DNA of 46,949 bases from JBDTNQ01 sp039933635 (GCA_039933635.1 JBDTNQ010000019.1:1-46949); one strand, 5' to 3'; counted from the first letter of the stretch, positions 9,744 through 18,026 are shown. Notes: a model not told the origin generated them from the letters alone. Program-made: numbers and translations.

Positions 9744-10598
9744 TCAGGCTTCTTCGCCTCGGCGCTTGAGAATTCTGGCCTTCTTGATCGCGCTCCGCAC
9801 CCGCTTCACCGGCCGCTGCAAGAGCGAAGCAACCCCACGCAGGGCTGCATCCTCATCAGTGGTTACGTGTTCTGTTATAAGACCAAATAATCGATCTGCC
9901 TCGGTTCCGTCAACTCCGTCCTTGTGCGCCACTGACTTCTGGCCAATAACAACTACGAACTCCCCTTTGGCGTCCCCGGCAGGTGGCAGCGCCTCATTTT
10001 TATCCCATAAGACCAAACTTTCGTGAATCTTTGTAAGCTCCCTTCCGATAACAATTGGTCTATCGACCGATAATGTCGCCACGTCATTCATCGTCCGACC
10101 GACCCGGTGAGGCGACTCGAAGAAGACCACGATTCCGACCTCGTCCTTGATGGCGGACAGCCAGTCTTCGCGCTCCTGGCCGGAGGAGGGCGGGAACCCC
10201 ATGAACGTGAACTTAGTTCCTGGCAAGCCGCTGGCCGAGAGGATCGCGGTGATGGCACTGGGCCCTGGGATGGGCACCACGGCGACGCCCGCGGTGCGTG
10301 CGCCCGCCACCAGGTGTTGGCCAGGGTCCGAGATGCCTGGGGTACCAGCGTCCGAGACCAGAGCGATGTCTTCGCCGCGGCACAGGCGCTCGACGAGTTG
10401 GGGCGTTTCGCGGGACTCGTTGTGCTCGTGGAGGCTGACGAGCGGCTTCTGGATGTCGTAGTGCGCGAGGAGCTTACTGGTCCGGCGGGTGTCCTCGGCG
10501 GCGATGAGGTGCACCTCGCGGAGTATCCGGAGCGCCCTGAACGTCAGGTCCTCCAGATTGCCGATTGGGGTCGCGACGACGAAGAGGGTGCCGGGCAT
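9744..10598 (-). CDS. rsmI: 16S rRNA (cytidine-1402-2'-O)-methyltransferase
   Basis: SAM-dependent tetrapyrrole-methylase-fold enzyme that 2'-O-methylates C1402 in the 16S rRNA decoding centre. 284 residues. Conserved N-terminal FVVATPIGNLEDLTFRAL, AAEDTRRTSKLL, LVSDAGTPGISDPG and PIPGPSAITAILSASGLPG identify it; ESPHR lies in the middle. Divergent from the FmdB gene with only 35 bp between. The DNA of the C-terminal third (about 9850-10090) is visibly less GC-rich, with many A/T third positions, than the rest of the gene or its neighbours, although the frame is intact. Confidence 0.96.
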   Translation of the reverse strand: MPGTLFVVATPIGNLEDLTFRALRILREVHLIAAEDTRRTSKLLAHYDIQKPLVSLHEHNESRETPQLVERLCRGEDIALVSDAGTPGISDPGQHLVAGARTAGVAVVPIPGPSAITAILSASGLPGTKFTFMGFPPSSGQEREDWLSAIKDEVGIVVFFESPHRVGRTMNDVATLSVDRPIVIGRELTKIHESLVLWDKNEALPPAGDAKGEFVVVIGQKSVAHKDGVDGTEADRLFGLITEHVTTDEDAALRGVASLLQRPVKRVRSAIKKARILKRRGEEA

Positions 10599-10604
10599 TG
10601 AACC

Positions 10605-10610
10605 TATAAT
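10605..10610 (+). promoter_or_regulatory. TATAAT -10 box for the FmdB-type gene
   Basis: A consensus TATAAT lies 23 nt before the ATG of the FmdB gene in the 35-bp gap to divergent rsmI. No -35 match is visible at 16-18 nt. Read on the other strand the same bases give TTATAG close to the rsmI start, so the site could serve both directions. Confidence 0.45.
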
Positions 10611-10633
10611 GGAGTGTTGAACGGAACTGCCTG

Positions 10634-11002
10634 ATGCCTCTCTACGAATATCTTTGCACCTCGTGCGGCCACCGCTTCGAGCGGATTCAGAAATTTTCCG
10701 ACCCGCTGGTTGCCACGTGCCCGCAGTGCGGGGGACCGGTCGAGAAGCAGGTTTCGTCCCCGGCGATTCAGTTCAAGGGGGCTGGCTGGTACGTCAACGA
10801 CTACGCCAAGGCCGGGAAGTCGGACAGCGGGAAGTCCGACAGTGGTAGCGCGAAGTCCGACAAATCGACCGACGCGGCGAAGGGTGGCGAGTCGTCGCCG
10901 TCCGAGACGGCGAAGTCGGAATCTGCCAAGTCCGAACCCGCCAAGACCGACACGTCCGCATCGAAGCCCGCGTCCGCGGACAAATCACCCGACAAGAAAT
11001 AG
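10634..11002 (+). CDS. FmdB-family zinc-ribbon protein with Ser/Lys-rich tail
   Basis: 122 residues. The N-terminal 50 form an FmdB/CxxC_CxxC_SSSS zinc ribbon: MPLYEYLCTSCGHRFE with C8/C11, and CPQCGG with C29/C32, followed by the usual SSPAIQFKGAGWYVNDYAK. FmdB-like proteins are small putative regulatory or zinc-binding proteins of uncertain role. The remaining ~60 residues are low complexity, made from imperfect repeats of the KSDSG/AKSE type (alternating Lys, Ser, Asp/Glu), and are presumably disordered. Such tails are common in this family. Its stop lies 7 bp from the end of convergent galU. Confidence 0.88.
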   Translation: MPLYEYLCTSCGHRFERIQKFSDPLVATCPQCGGPVEKQVSSPAIQFKGAGWYVNDYAKAGKSDSGKSDSGSAKSDKSTDAAKGGESSPSETAKSESAKSEPAKTDTSASKPASADKSPDKK

Positions 11003-11009
11003 CCTCGGG

Positions 11010-11882
11010 TCAGCGCTTCAGCGAGTCCAGGTACTCCCGGAACGGCCCGGCGAGGTCCGGGCGCTGCAACGCGAAGTGGACGACCGCCTTCAGGAACCCC
11101 AGTTTGTTGCCGGTATCGTGGCGGGTGCCTGTGATTTCACAGGCGTAGATCGGGCGCTGGGCGAGCAGCCGCTTCATGCCGTTCGTCAGCTGGATTTCTC
11201 CGGATGTCACCGAGGCCGCTTCCGTCACGAGGCAGTCGAAGATGTCCGGCGTGAAGATGTAGCGACCGATGATCGCCAAATCCGACGGTGCATCCTGCTC
11301 CGCGGGTTTTTCGACGAGATCGGTCACGCGGTAGACGCCGGGCCGCACGTCTTCGTAGGCAATCACGCCGTAGCCGGAGATCTGGCTCTTGGGGACGCGC
11401 TCCACCAGGACCACCGGCCCCTGCACCTCGTTGAACACCTCGATCATCTGGGCCAGGGCCGACGGCGCCGCATCGATCACATCGTCAGCCAGAATGACGG
11501 CGAACGGTTCGTTGCCGACGAGCGACCGCGCCGTGAGGACGGCGTGACCGAGGCCGAGCGGCTCGCCCTGGCGAACGTAGGCCAGGTTCTTGACGAGGTT
11601 GGAGATGGACCGGACTTCGGCGGCCTGGTGACGCTTGCCGCGTGTTTCCAGGAATGTCTCGAGCTCGATCGAGACGTCGAAGTGATCCTCAATCGCGTTC
11701 TTGCCGCGACCAGTGATGATGATGATGTCCTCGACGCCGGCCGACGTGGCTTCCTCGATGCCGTACTGGATGATCGGTTTGTCGACGAGCGGCAGCATTT
11801 CCTTCGGCTGCGCCTTGGTAGCGGGGAGGAAGCGTGTGCCGAGACCTGCCGCGGGAAACACGGCCTTGCGAACGCTGGACAC
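11010..11882 (-). CDS. galU: UTP--glucose-1-phosphate uridylyltransferase
   Basis: Makes UDP-glucose for exopolysaccharide, glycolipid and nucleotide-sugar pathways. 290 residues, normal for GalU. Nucleotidyltransferase signature FPAAGLGTRFLPATKAQPKE lies at the N-terminus, followed by MLPLVDKPIIQYGIEEA, then ITGRGKNAIEDHFD and VILADDVIDA. The start is GTG at 11882: AAGGAG (plus-strand 11889-11894) lies 6 nt upstream. The frame runs on to 12167 but would then overlap serS, so the longer form is rejected. The 152 bp to divergent serS hold both promoters. Confidence 0.96.
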   Translation of the reverse strand: MSSVRKAVFPAAGLGTRFLPATKAQPKEMLPLVDKPIIQYGIEEATSAGVEDIIIITGRGKNAIEDHFDVSIELETFLETRGKRHQAAEVRSISNLVKNLAYVRQGEPLGLGHAVLTARSLVGNEPFAVILADDVIDAAPSALAQMIEVFNEVQGPVVLVERVPKSQISGYGVIAYEDVRPGVYRVTDLVEKPAEQDAPSDLAIIGRYIFTPDIFDCLVTEAASVTSGEIQLTNGMKRLLAQRPIYACEITGTRHDTGNKLGFLKAVVHFALQRPDLAGPFREYLDSLKR

Positions 11883-12020
11883 CGGGGACTCCTTCGAAAT
11901 TTCCGGCGAGTGCACGACGCGGCACTCCTGAACCGGGCGCGCCGTTCCGACGCCGCACTTGCTGTATCGGCACGATCCGCTGAGGCTTGCATCGTATCGC
12001 AGGGACTGGGGCCCGCGGTA

Positions 12021-12026
12021 TAGCAT
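12021..12026 (+). promoter_or_regulatory. Putative -10 box (TAGCAT) 8 nt before serS
   Basis: TAGCAT (TAnnnT), itself overlapped by TATAGC at 12019-12024, ends 8 nt before the serS ATG; no Shine-Dalgarno lies between. It would give a leader of zero to two nucleotides. No -35 is recognisable. Confidence 0.4.
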
Positions 12027-12034
12027 GAAGAACC

Positions 12035-13315
12035 ATGCTCGATGCTGCCTATGTCCGAGAGCACCTGGCCGACGTCGACGCCCGCCTGCGCGCCAGGGGG
12101 ATGGATCCGTCGCGTGAGCTCGAGGAACTGGCGCGCCTCGATGGTGAGCGTCGGGCCCTGATTCCACAGATCGAGAACCTCAAGCGCGAGCAGAACACCT
12201 CGGGCGAGGCGGTAGCGCGCGCGAAGAAAGAGGGGCGCGACCCGAGCGACGTCTTTGCGGCGAACAAGGTGCGCGGCGCGGAGATCAAGACGCTGGAGGC
12301 CGGGCTCGATACGATCGAGCAGGGACGCGAGGCGCTGCTTCTGACCTTGCCGAACATCCCGCACGAGAGCGTGCCGGTGGGCAAATCGGCGGAGGACAAC
12401 CCTGAAGTGCGGCGCTGGGGCACGCCGCCCACGTTCGCGTTCGAGCCGAAGCCGCACTGGGATCTCGGCGCCGCGCTCGGCATCCTGGATTTCGAGCGGG
12501 CCGCGCGCATGTCGGGCGCGCGGTTTGCCGTGCTGTCCGGCGGCGGCGCCCGGCTGTCGCGCGCGCTCATCAACTTCATGCTCGATCTCCACACACGGGA
12601 GCACGGGTACCGCGAGGTGGAACCGCCGTTCCTCGTGAACAGGGCGGCGCTGACAGGCACGGGCAATCTGCCGAAGTTCGAGCAGGATCTGTTCAAGATT
12701 GCAGGTGAGTGGGATCTCTACCTGATCCCGACGGCCGAAGTGCCGTTGACCAACCTGCATCGCGAAGAGGTGCTCGACGGGGCGCGGTTGCCGCTGAAGT
12801 ACACGGCGTACACACCTTGCTTCCGCAGCGAGGCCGGATCCTACGGCGCGGATGTGCGCGGGCTCATCCGGCAGCACCAGTTCGACAAGGTCGAGCTCGT
12901 GAAGTTCACGACGCCCGAGCAGTCTCACGAAGAACTCGAGCTGTTGACCCGTGATGCCGAGACGGTTCTCGAGAAGCTGGGCTTGCCGTATCGCCGGGTC
13001 CTGTTGTGCACGGGCGATATGGGCTTCGCCTCAGCGAAGACGTACGACATCGAAGTGTGGCTGCCAAGCCAGCGGACGTACAGGGAGATTTCTTCCTGCA
13101 GCAACACCGAGGCCTTTCAGGCCCGGCGCGCGCAGATTCGCTACAAGCCCGCCGGCGGCGGCAAGAACCAGTTCGCGCACACCCTCAATGGCTCCGGCCT
13201 CGCGGTCGGTCGCACATTGATCGCGATCCTGGAAAACTACCAGCAGGAAGACGGATCGATCGTGATTCCCGAGGCGCTTCAGCCGTACGTCGGCTCAGAG
13301 GTCATTCGGGCGTAG
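12035..13315 (+). CDS. serS: Seryl-tRNA synthetase
   Basis: Class II aminoacyl-tRNA synthetase charging tRNA-Ser. 426 residues, full length. The N-terminal ~110 residues form the tRNA-binding coiled-coil arm (charged, heptad-like, ALIPQIENLKREQNTSGE). The catalytic core has motif 2 CFRSEAGSYGADVRGLIRQ and motif 3 NGSGLAVGRTLIAILENYQ, with TAEVPLTNLH between. A tRNA-Ser(UGA) gene begins 73 bp after its stop on the same strand, so enzyme and substrate may share a transcript. Upstream see the TAGCAT box. Confidence 0.98.
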   Translation: MLDAAYVREHLADVDARLRARGMDPSRELEELARLDGERRALIPQIENLKREQNTSGEAVARAKKEGRDPSDVFAANKVRGAEIKTLEAGLDTIEQGREALLLTLPNIPHESVPVGKSAEDNPEVRRWGTPPTFAFEPKPHWDLGAALGILDFERAARMSGARFAVLSGGGARLSRALINFMLDLHTREHGYREVEPPFLVNRAALTGTGNLPKFEQDLFKIAGEWDLYLIPTAEVPLTNLHREEVLDGARLPLKYTAYTPCFRSEAGSYGADVRGLIRQHQFDKVELVKFTTPEQSHEELELLTRDAETVLEKLGLPYRRVLLCTGDMGFASAKTYDIEVWLPSQRTYREISSCSNTEAFQARRAQIRYKPAGGGKNQFAHTLNGSGLAVGRTLIAILENYQQEDGSIVIPEALQPYVGSEVIRA

Positions 13316-13388
13316 GCTCGATGCCCAGGTCAGGACGACTTGGCGGTCGCGAACGGCGCGGAAGCGAGTGAAGTGAGCGATCAAGTAC

Positions 13389-13477
13389 GGAGGGATGTGT
13401 GAGTGGTTGAAACAGGCGGTCTTGAAAACCGCTTTGCGGGAAACCGCAACGGGGGTTCGAATCCCTCTCCCTCCGCC
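13389..13477 (+). tRNA. tRNA-Ser (anticodon UGA)
   Basis: An 89-nt cloverleaf including an encoded CCA: acceptor GGAGGGA pairs with TCCCTCC, discriminator G, then CCA at 13475-13477. The D arm contains GTGAGTGGTTGAAA, the anticodon arm is GCGGT-CTTGAAA-ACCGC giving TGA, a long variable arm (TTTGCGGGAAACCGCAA) marks it as class II, and the T arm has GGTTCGAATCC. The long variable arm and the anticodon both say serine. It lies directly downstream of serS. Confidence 0.97.
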
Positions 13478-13565
13478 AATTTCGCTCCGCTTGATTTGGC
13501 CAAGAGCCAGCCTGTGGGTCAGTGCGCTTGCGGTGCACGAGCTTTCCATTCGGCCGGGGATCTTC

Positions 13566-13571
13566 TAGCCT
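13566..13571 (+). promoter_or_regulatory. Putative -10 box (TAGCCT) 8 nt before asnB
   Basis: TAGCCT (TAnnnT) ends 8 nt before the ATG. A weak -35 match TTTCCA (13543-13548) lies 17 nt upstream. Any mRNA from here would be almost leaderless. Confidence 0.38.
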
Positions 13572-13579
13572 AACCAGGT

Positions 13580-15496
13580 ATGTGTGGCATCGCGGGCATC
13601 GTCCCGGCCGACGGGTCGACGCCTGATGTCCGGCTCCTGCAGGCGATGACCGACACACTGGTCCATCGCGGGCCCGACGGATTCGGGCATGTGGCGTTGC
13701 CCGGCTGCGGTCTCGGGCACCGGCGCTTGTCGATCATCGACCTCGCCGGCGGTGCCCAGCCGATGACCGACGAGCACGATCGGTGCTGGATCACCTTCAA
13801 CGGCGAGATCTACAACTACCTCGACCTGCGCCCCGGCCTTGAAGCGCGCGGTCACCGTTTCCACACGCGCAGTGACACGGAAGTCATCGCCCATCTCATC
13901 GAAGAGAAAGGCGCGCGCGCGTTTGCGGACCTCCGCGGGATGTTCGCGATTGGCGCGTGGGACACGAAGCTGCGGCGACTGCTGCTGGCGCGCGATCGCG
14001 CCGGTAAGAAGCCGATCTACTGGTTTCGCGATGCGCGCGGCCTCTGCTTCGCGTCGGAAATCAAGGCGCTCCTCGCCCTGCCGAACTGCCCGCGCGAGAT
14101 CGATCTCGAAGCGCTCGATCTGTATCTGACCTACCAGTCCATCCCCGGTACCCGCACGATCTTCCGCGGCATCCATCGTCTGGCTCCGGCGTCGGTCTTG
14201 AGCTGGACACCGGGCAGCGAGCCGTGTATCGAGACCTACTGGACGCTGGATTGGAGCCGCAAGACGACGCTGTCCTACGACGACGCCAAGCGCCATCTCC
14301 GCGAGCTCATCGTCGACGCGACGCGCGCGCGACTCATCGCGGACGTGCCGATCGGCGCCTTTCTGTCGGGCGGCGTCGATTCTTCCGTGGTCGTGGCGGC
14401 GATGGCCGAGTGTTCGACTGGGCCCGTCAAGACGTTCTCGATAGGGTTTCCGCAGAAGGCGTTCAACGAGACCCGTTACGCGAGGATGGTCGCGACGCAG
14501 TACGGCACGGAGCACGAGGAATTCATCGTCGAGCCGAACGCGATCGAGATGCTGCCGAAGCTCGCGTGGCACTACGATCAGCCCTACGCCGATTCTTCGG
14601 CGCTGCCGACCTACTACGTCAGTCAGATGACGCGGAAGCGTGTGACCGTCGCGCTCAACGGGGACGGCGGCGACGAGTTCTTCGGCGGATACGAGCGCTA
14701 TCGCGCACTGCTGGTCCAGGCGCTCTATCGATCCACGACAACACCCGCCTTACGGGACGTAGCCGAACGCGCGACCCGTTGGTTTCCGGAGCGCCTTCGC
14801 AATCACGGCCGGATGCGCAAGTTGCGCGTGTTCACGGACGACGCGCGCGGCGGCGCGGATACGTTCAACCTGAGCCTGTTCAACGCGCGCGAGTTCAATG
14901 CCGTCGCGAGAGAACGTCTCTACGCGCCTGGGTTCGCGGCGTCGCTCGGCGCGTCACATGCAGAGGCCTACTTTCTCGGGTTGATGGCGGAAAGCGCGGA
15001 GCAGGTCGGACCCGATCCGGTGGAGCAGGCACTTCGCACGGACACCCTGATGTACCTGCCCGACACGCTGTTGGTGAAGGTGGACATCGCCTCGATGGCC
15101 GTCTCGCTCGAAACGCGGTCGCCCCTGCTCGACACGGCCGTGATGGAATTCGCCGCCTCGCTGCCGCGTGCCTGGAAGGTGACGCGCACGGAGAGCAAGA
15201 AGATTCTGAAGGAAGCGCACGAGGGCGTCCTGCCGCGCGAGGTGCTCTACCGTCGCAAGATGGGCTTCAGCCTGCCACTCGCGCACTGGTTCCGTCACGA
15301 TCTCTACGGCTATACCCGCGACATCCTGCTGGATGAGCGCTGCGTGCAGCGCGGGTACTTCAGGCGGGAGGCCGTCGAGGCCCTCATCGAGGACCATCGG
15401 GCTGGACGCCAGAACAACGCGTCACGGCTGTGGGCGCTGCTCATGCTCGAACACTGGCACCGGGAGATCCTCGACAAGCCGCGCCTAACGGGCTGA
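13580..15496 (+). CDS. asnB: Asparagine synthase (glutamine-hydrolysing), AsnB family
   Basis: Transfers glutamine amide nitrogen to aspartate or, in surface-glycan clusters, to other carboxylates. 638 residues. The N-terminal glutaminase begins MCGIAGIVPADG with Cys2 nucleophile and has LVHRGPDGFG, GHRRLSIIDLAGG and FNGEIYNYLDL. The C-terminal synthetase has the PP-loop SGGVDSS (residues 263-269). Length and sequence also suit the exosortase-A-associated amidotransferase subgroup (~630 residues), and the next gene is a glycosyltransferase, so a role in glycan amidation is possible; no exosortase is in the window. The stop overlaps the convergent GT4 gene by 12 bp. Confidence 0.93.
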   Translation: MCGIAGIVPADGSTPDVRLLQAMTDTLVHRGPDGFGHVALPGCGLGHRRLSIIDLAGGAQPMTDEHDRCWITFNGEIYNYLDLRPGLEARGHRFHTRSDTEVIAHLIEEKGARAFADLRGMFAIGAWDTKLRRLLLARDRAGKKPIYWFRDARGLCFASEIKALLALPNCPREIDLEALDLYLTYQSIPGTRTIFRGIHRLAPASVLSWTPGSEPCIETYWTLDWSRKTTLSYDDAKRHLRELIVDATRARLIADVPIGAFLSGGVDSSVVVAAMAECSTGPVKTFSIGFPQKAFNETRYARMVATQYGTEHEEFIVEPNAIEMLPKLAWHYDQPYADSSALPTYYVSQMTRKRVTVALNGDGGDEFFGGYERYRALLVQALYRSTTTPALRDVAERATRWFPERLRNHGRMRKLRVFTDDARGGADTFNLSLFNAREFNAVARERLYAPGFAASLGASHAEAYFLGLMAESAEQVGPDPVEQALRTDTLMYLPDTLLVKVDIASMAVSLETRSPLLDTAVMEFAASLPRAWKVTRTESKKILKEAHEGVLPREVLYRRKMGFSLPLAHWFRHDLYGYTRDILLDERCVQRGYFRREAVEALIEDHRAGRQNNASRLWALLMLEHWHREILDKPRLTG

Positions 15497-16702
15497 CACG
15501 GCGACGAACAGGTCCGCGAACTTCTGAAAGATCTTCACTTCGTCGAAGGCCTCGACCACCGTCTGCCGCGCGCGTTCGCCGATCCGGGCACGAAGCGCCG
15601 GGTCATCGATCACACGCTGGAGCTTGCGCGCGATGTCGGCGGGATCGCCGGGCGTCGACAGCACCCCGTTCTCATCGTCGACGATGCAGTCCAGCATGCC
15701 GCCGACGCGCGAGGCGACCACGGGAAGGCCGGTGGCCATCGCTTCGATGACGGCGTTGCTGAACGCTTCGTAGTGCGATGGCTGCACATAGACGTCCGCG
15801 GCGCGCATCAATCGCGCGACGTCGCTCGACGCGCCGTGAAAACGGACGCGGCCGCTCATGCCGTGATCGGACACATAGGCGCGCGCCAGCGGTCCGGCGT
15901 CGAGCGGGTGACCGGTCATGTCGGGCCCGACGAGCACGAGCAGCGCCGTGTCATGCCGGACGTCGCGCCACGCGGCGAGGACGTCGAGCACACCCTTCTC
16001 TTCACTCAAACGGCCGACGTAGAGACAGATGAAGGCATCCGCCGGCCAACCGGCATCCGCGCGAATGTGAGCGCGCTCGCCGTCGAGCGGAGGATGGAAG
16101 CGATGGAGATCGACCGCGTTGGGCAGGTAGTGCGCGTGATCGCGAGGCACGTGACAGGCCAGCGCTTCGATCTCAATCTCGCGGCAGTTGCACACGAAGG
16201 CGTCGGCGGCCATGTAGATGGCGCGCACGCGTCCCTTGAGCCAGCGCACGACCACGTTGTCACCGGCGACGCCCCACCGCGCGAGTGGAGCGTCCCAGTT
16301 GCCACCGGCCAACACACCGAGATTGCCGGATCGGAGCACGACGGGACGCCCAAGGATCGTGCCCGCCATGATCGCGGCGACGCCAATGCCTTGATAGCCC
16401 GGGCAGTAGATCACGTCGAACTCGCGTCGCAGACTCAGCATTTTCGCGAACGCGAAGGGCAGCATGAGCCATTTTCTGATGCCGCTACGGGCCCCGGAGG
16501 GATGCACGCGATGGACAGGCACCCCGTCAATTCGCTCGAGGGCAGGTGAATTGGAGTCGATCCTCTTCGTGACGACGCGCAGATCGAAGCCGGCTTGATG
16601 GAGGTAGGCCACCAGCGCGCGCGCGTGCGTTTCGGATCCGCCCTGCACCGGAAAGTAGTACGCGCTCAGAACGAGGAGGCGGGGACCACGCAAGATCGCC
16701 AT
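15485..16702 (-). CDS. Glycosyltransferase family 4
   Basis: GT-B fold retaining glycosyltransferase, 405 residues, probably adding a sugar to an envelope or exported polysaccharide. The N-terminal Rossmann half has LLVLSAYYFPVQGGSETH, typical of GT4. The C-terminal nucleotide-sugar half has LYVGRLSEEKGVLDVLAAW and the donor-site ExF...E motif in HYEAFSNAVIEAMATGLPVV. Acceptor and donor cannot be read. The ATG at 16702 lies inside a perfect TATAAT; with a TTG codon 7 nt past that box (16693, giving LRGPRLLVLS) the real start may be 9 bp further in. Convergent overlap of 12 bp with asnB; divergent from the Fn3 lipoprotein. Confidence 0.92.
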   Translation of the reverse strand: MAILRGPRLLVLSAYYFPVQGGSETHARALVAYLHQAGFDLRVVTKRIDSNSPALERIDGVPVHRVHPSGARSGIRKWLMLPFAFAKMLSLRREFDVIYCPGYQGIGVAAIMAGTILGRPVVLRSGNLGVLAGGNWDAPLARWGVAGDNVVVRWLKGRVRAIYMAADAFVCNCREIEIEALACHVPRDHAHYLPNAVDLHRFHPPLDGERAHIRADAGWPADAFICLYVGRLSEEKGVLDVLAAWRDVRHDTALLVLVGPDMTGHPLDAGPLARAYVSDHGMSGRVRFHGASSDVARLMRAADVYVQPSHYEAFSNAVIEAMATGLPVVASRVGGMLDCIVDDENGVLSTPGDPADIARKLQRVIDDPALRARIGERARQTVVEAFDEVKIFQKFADLFVAVSAR

Positions 16703-16706
16703 TATA
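16701..16706 (-). promoter_or_regulatory. TATAAT -10 box overlapping the GT4 start
   Basis: On the minus strand the bases read GATATAATGGCGATCTTG: a consensus TATAAT whose last two bases belong to the annotated ATG. Transcription should start about 7 nt further on, at the TTG codon (16693-16691), so this either drives a leaderless TTG-started mRNA or the true promoter is elsewhere. Confidence 0.45.
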
Positions 16707-16765
16707 TCGGCCGCAAAACGGCGGCACTTCAGGGGTCACGGTAGTGATTTTTCGGCCTGTTTTCG

Positions 16766-16794
16766 TTGACACCCCGCCGGATGCGCCCTATTCT
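16766..16794 (+). promoter_or_regulatory. Sigma70-type promoter of the Fn3 lipoprotein gene
   Basis: Consensus -35 TTGACA (16766-16771), a 17-bp spacer and -10 TATTCT (16789-16794). The predicted start near 16801 gives a leader of about 30 nt with GGGAG in front of ATG 16831. It is the best promoter match in the window, and it shows that the frame's upstream ATG at 16744 is not the start, as the promoter would lie inside it. Confidence 0.7.
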
Positions 16795-16830
16795 GATCCT
16801 CGGTTCAGCGCGCGCTTTTGGGAGCAAGAC

Positions 16831-18015
16831 ATGAGATTACGTTCCGTAGGACTAGCACTGGTCATCGCCATCGCGGGCTCGCTGTGGGCATGCAACACGA
16901 ACAACCCGACGCGACCGTCGATGAGCTTCGTGGCTCCCGTGCCGCAACAGCCCGCTAACGGCTTGGCCTACAACTTCACCCAGCAACCCATCTCGGTTCA
17001 AATCGTGAACGCGGTGCGCACCGGCGCCAAGGCGGTGACCTATACGCTCGACGTGTCGACGAGTTCGACGTTCGCGACCACCGCGGTCTCACGCGACGGC
17101 ATCGCTGAAGGCACGGACGGCACCACGAGCGTGACCCTGCCCCCGCTTGCGGGCAACACGACCTACTTCTGGCGGTCGCGCGCGGTGGTGGATGGCATCG
17201 CCGGTGAGCCGTCGGCGACGCAGAGCTTCTTCGTCCGGCCCAACATCACGATCAACGTGCCGTCGGTGCAGACGCCGACCGCCGGATCCGATGTGTTTGC
17301 CGCGCGTCCCTCGTTCACCGTGAACAACGCGACTCGAACCGGCCCGGCCGGGACGATCTTCTACGAGTTCCAGGTATCGACCTCCGCGGCATTCTCGTCG
17401 CTGATTTCGTCCGCCACCGTTCAGGAACAGACCAACACCACGTCCTGGTCGCCGACCTCGGACCTGCCCGAGAGCACGCTGTTCTGGCGCGTCCGCGCGA
17501 AGGACCTGGCCGCTGATGTCACCGGCCAGTTCACCAGCGCGCTTCAGTTCCAGCGGAAACGGGGTATCGACCTCAAGAAGGCGGTCATCGCATTCGGCCC
17601 GACGCAGGTGGTCGACTGGCCGGAGACCGCGAGGTTGACGAACGTCTACTTCGATCCCAATGACGACCAGATCATGTGCACCGAGTACGACGATCCGGGC
17701 TGGCCCGAGACTCCGTTCTTCGGAGGACCGGACACGGTCTACGCGAACCAGTGGGTCTTCACGATCAGAGACAACGTCTGGTATGGCGGCGCGGCGGCCT
17801 GGATGAGGGCGTGGCCGCAGTTCTGCAAGCGGGACTACGACCAGGACTTTTTCAGGGACAGCCTCGGTGGACGGTTCCCCTTCACTGAGACCGTGCTCCA
17901 CACCGGCGACGTCATCGGCGTGATGATGACCACGCCGGCACGTGCGTGGCCTGACATGTCGACGCGCGACCAACGCAGCAACATCGTGATGGTCAACTGG
18001 CCGAACGGCAGATAG
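16831..18015 (+). CDS. Secreted lipoprotein with two fibronectin-type-III-like domains
   Basis: 394 residues from ATG 16831, supported by GGGAG 6 nt upstream. The N-terminus is a lipoprotein signal (MRLRSVGLALVIAIAGSLWAC, lipid Cys at 21). Two Ig/Fn3-like beta domains follow: about 30-135, with VTYTLDVSTSSTF and NTTYFWRSRAV, and about 140-245, with FYEFQVSTSAAF and STLFWRVRAKD. The last ~140 residues (IDLKKAVIAFGPTQVVDWPE to the end) are Trp-, Tyr- and Asp-rich and match nothing I recognise; they may bind a carbohydrate or protein partner. Likely outer-surface or periplasmic. It has its own promoter and a strong terminator, so it is monocistronic. Confidence 0.8.
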   Translation: MRLRSVGLALVIAIAGSLWACNTNNPTRPSMSFVAPVPQQPANGLAYNFTQQPISVQIVNAVRTGAKAVTYTLDVSTSSTFATTAVSRDGIAEGTDGTTSVTLPPLAGNTTYFWRSRAVVDGIAGEPSATQSFFVRPNITINVPSVQTPTAGSDVFAARPSFTVNNATRTGPAGTIFYEFQVSTSAAFSSLISSATVQEQTNTTSWSPTSDLPESTLFWRVRAKDLAADVTGQFTSALQFQRKRGIDLKKAVIAFGPTQVVDWPETARLTNVYFDPNDDQIMCTEYDDPGWPETPFFGGPDTVYANQWVFTIRDNVWYGGAAAWMRAWPQFCKRDYDQDFFRDSLGGRFPFTETVLHTGDVIGVMMTTPARAWPDMSTRDQRSNIVMVNWPNGR

Positions 18016-18026
18016 CCACTCTCCTC

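Noticed and set aside
10710..12023. A 437-codon plus-strand frame
   Set aside because: It shares DNA with the FmdB gene in another frame and runs antisense to galU; the product is low complexity then His/Asp/Arg-rich.
11883..12167. An N-terminal extension of GalU to 12167
   Set aside because: It would overlap serS on the other strand, and AAGGAG precedes the GTG at 11882, where the family N-terminus begins.
11477..12928. A 483-codon minus-strand frame
   Set aside because: It is antisense to serS and out of frame with galU; no domain is recognisable.
13389..13579. A possible island inserted at tRNA-Ser
   Set aside because: There is no integrase, no direct repeat of the tRNA 3' end within view, and the genes after it have normal composition.
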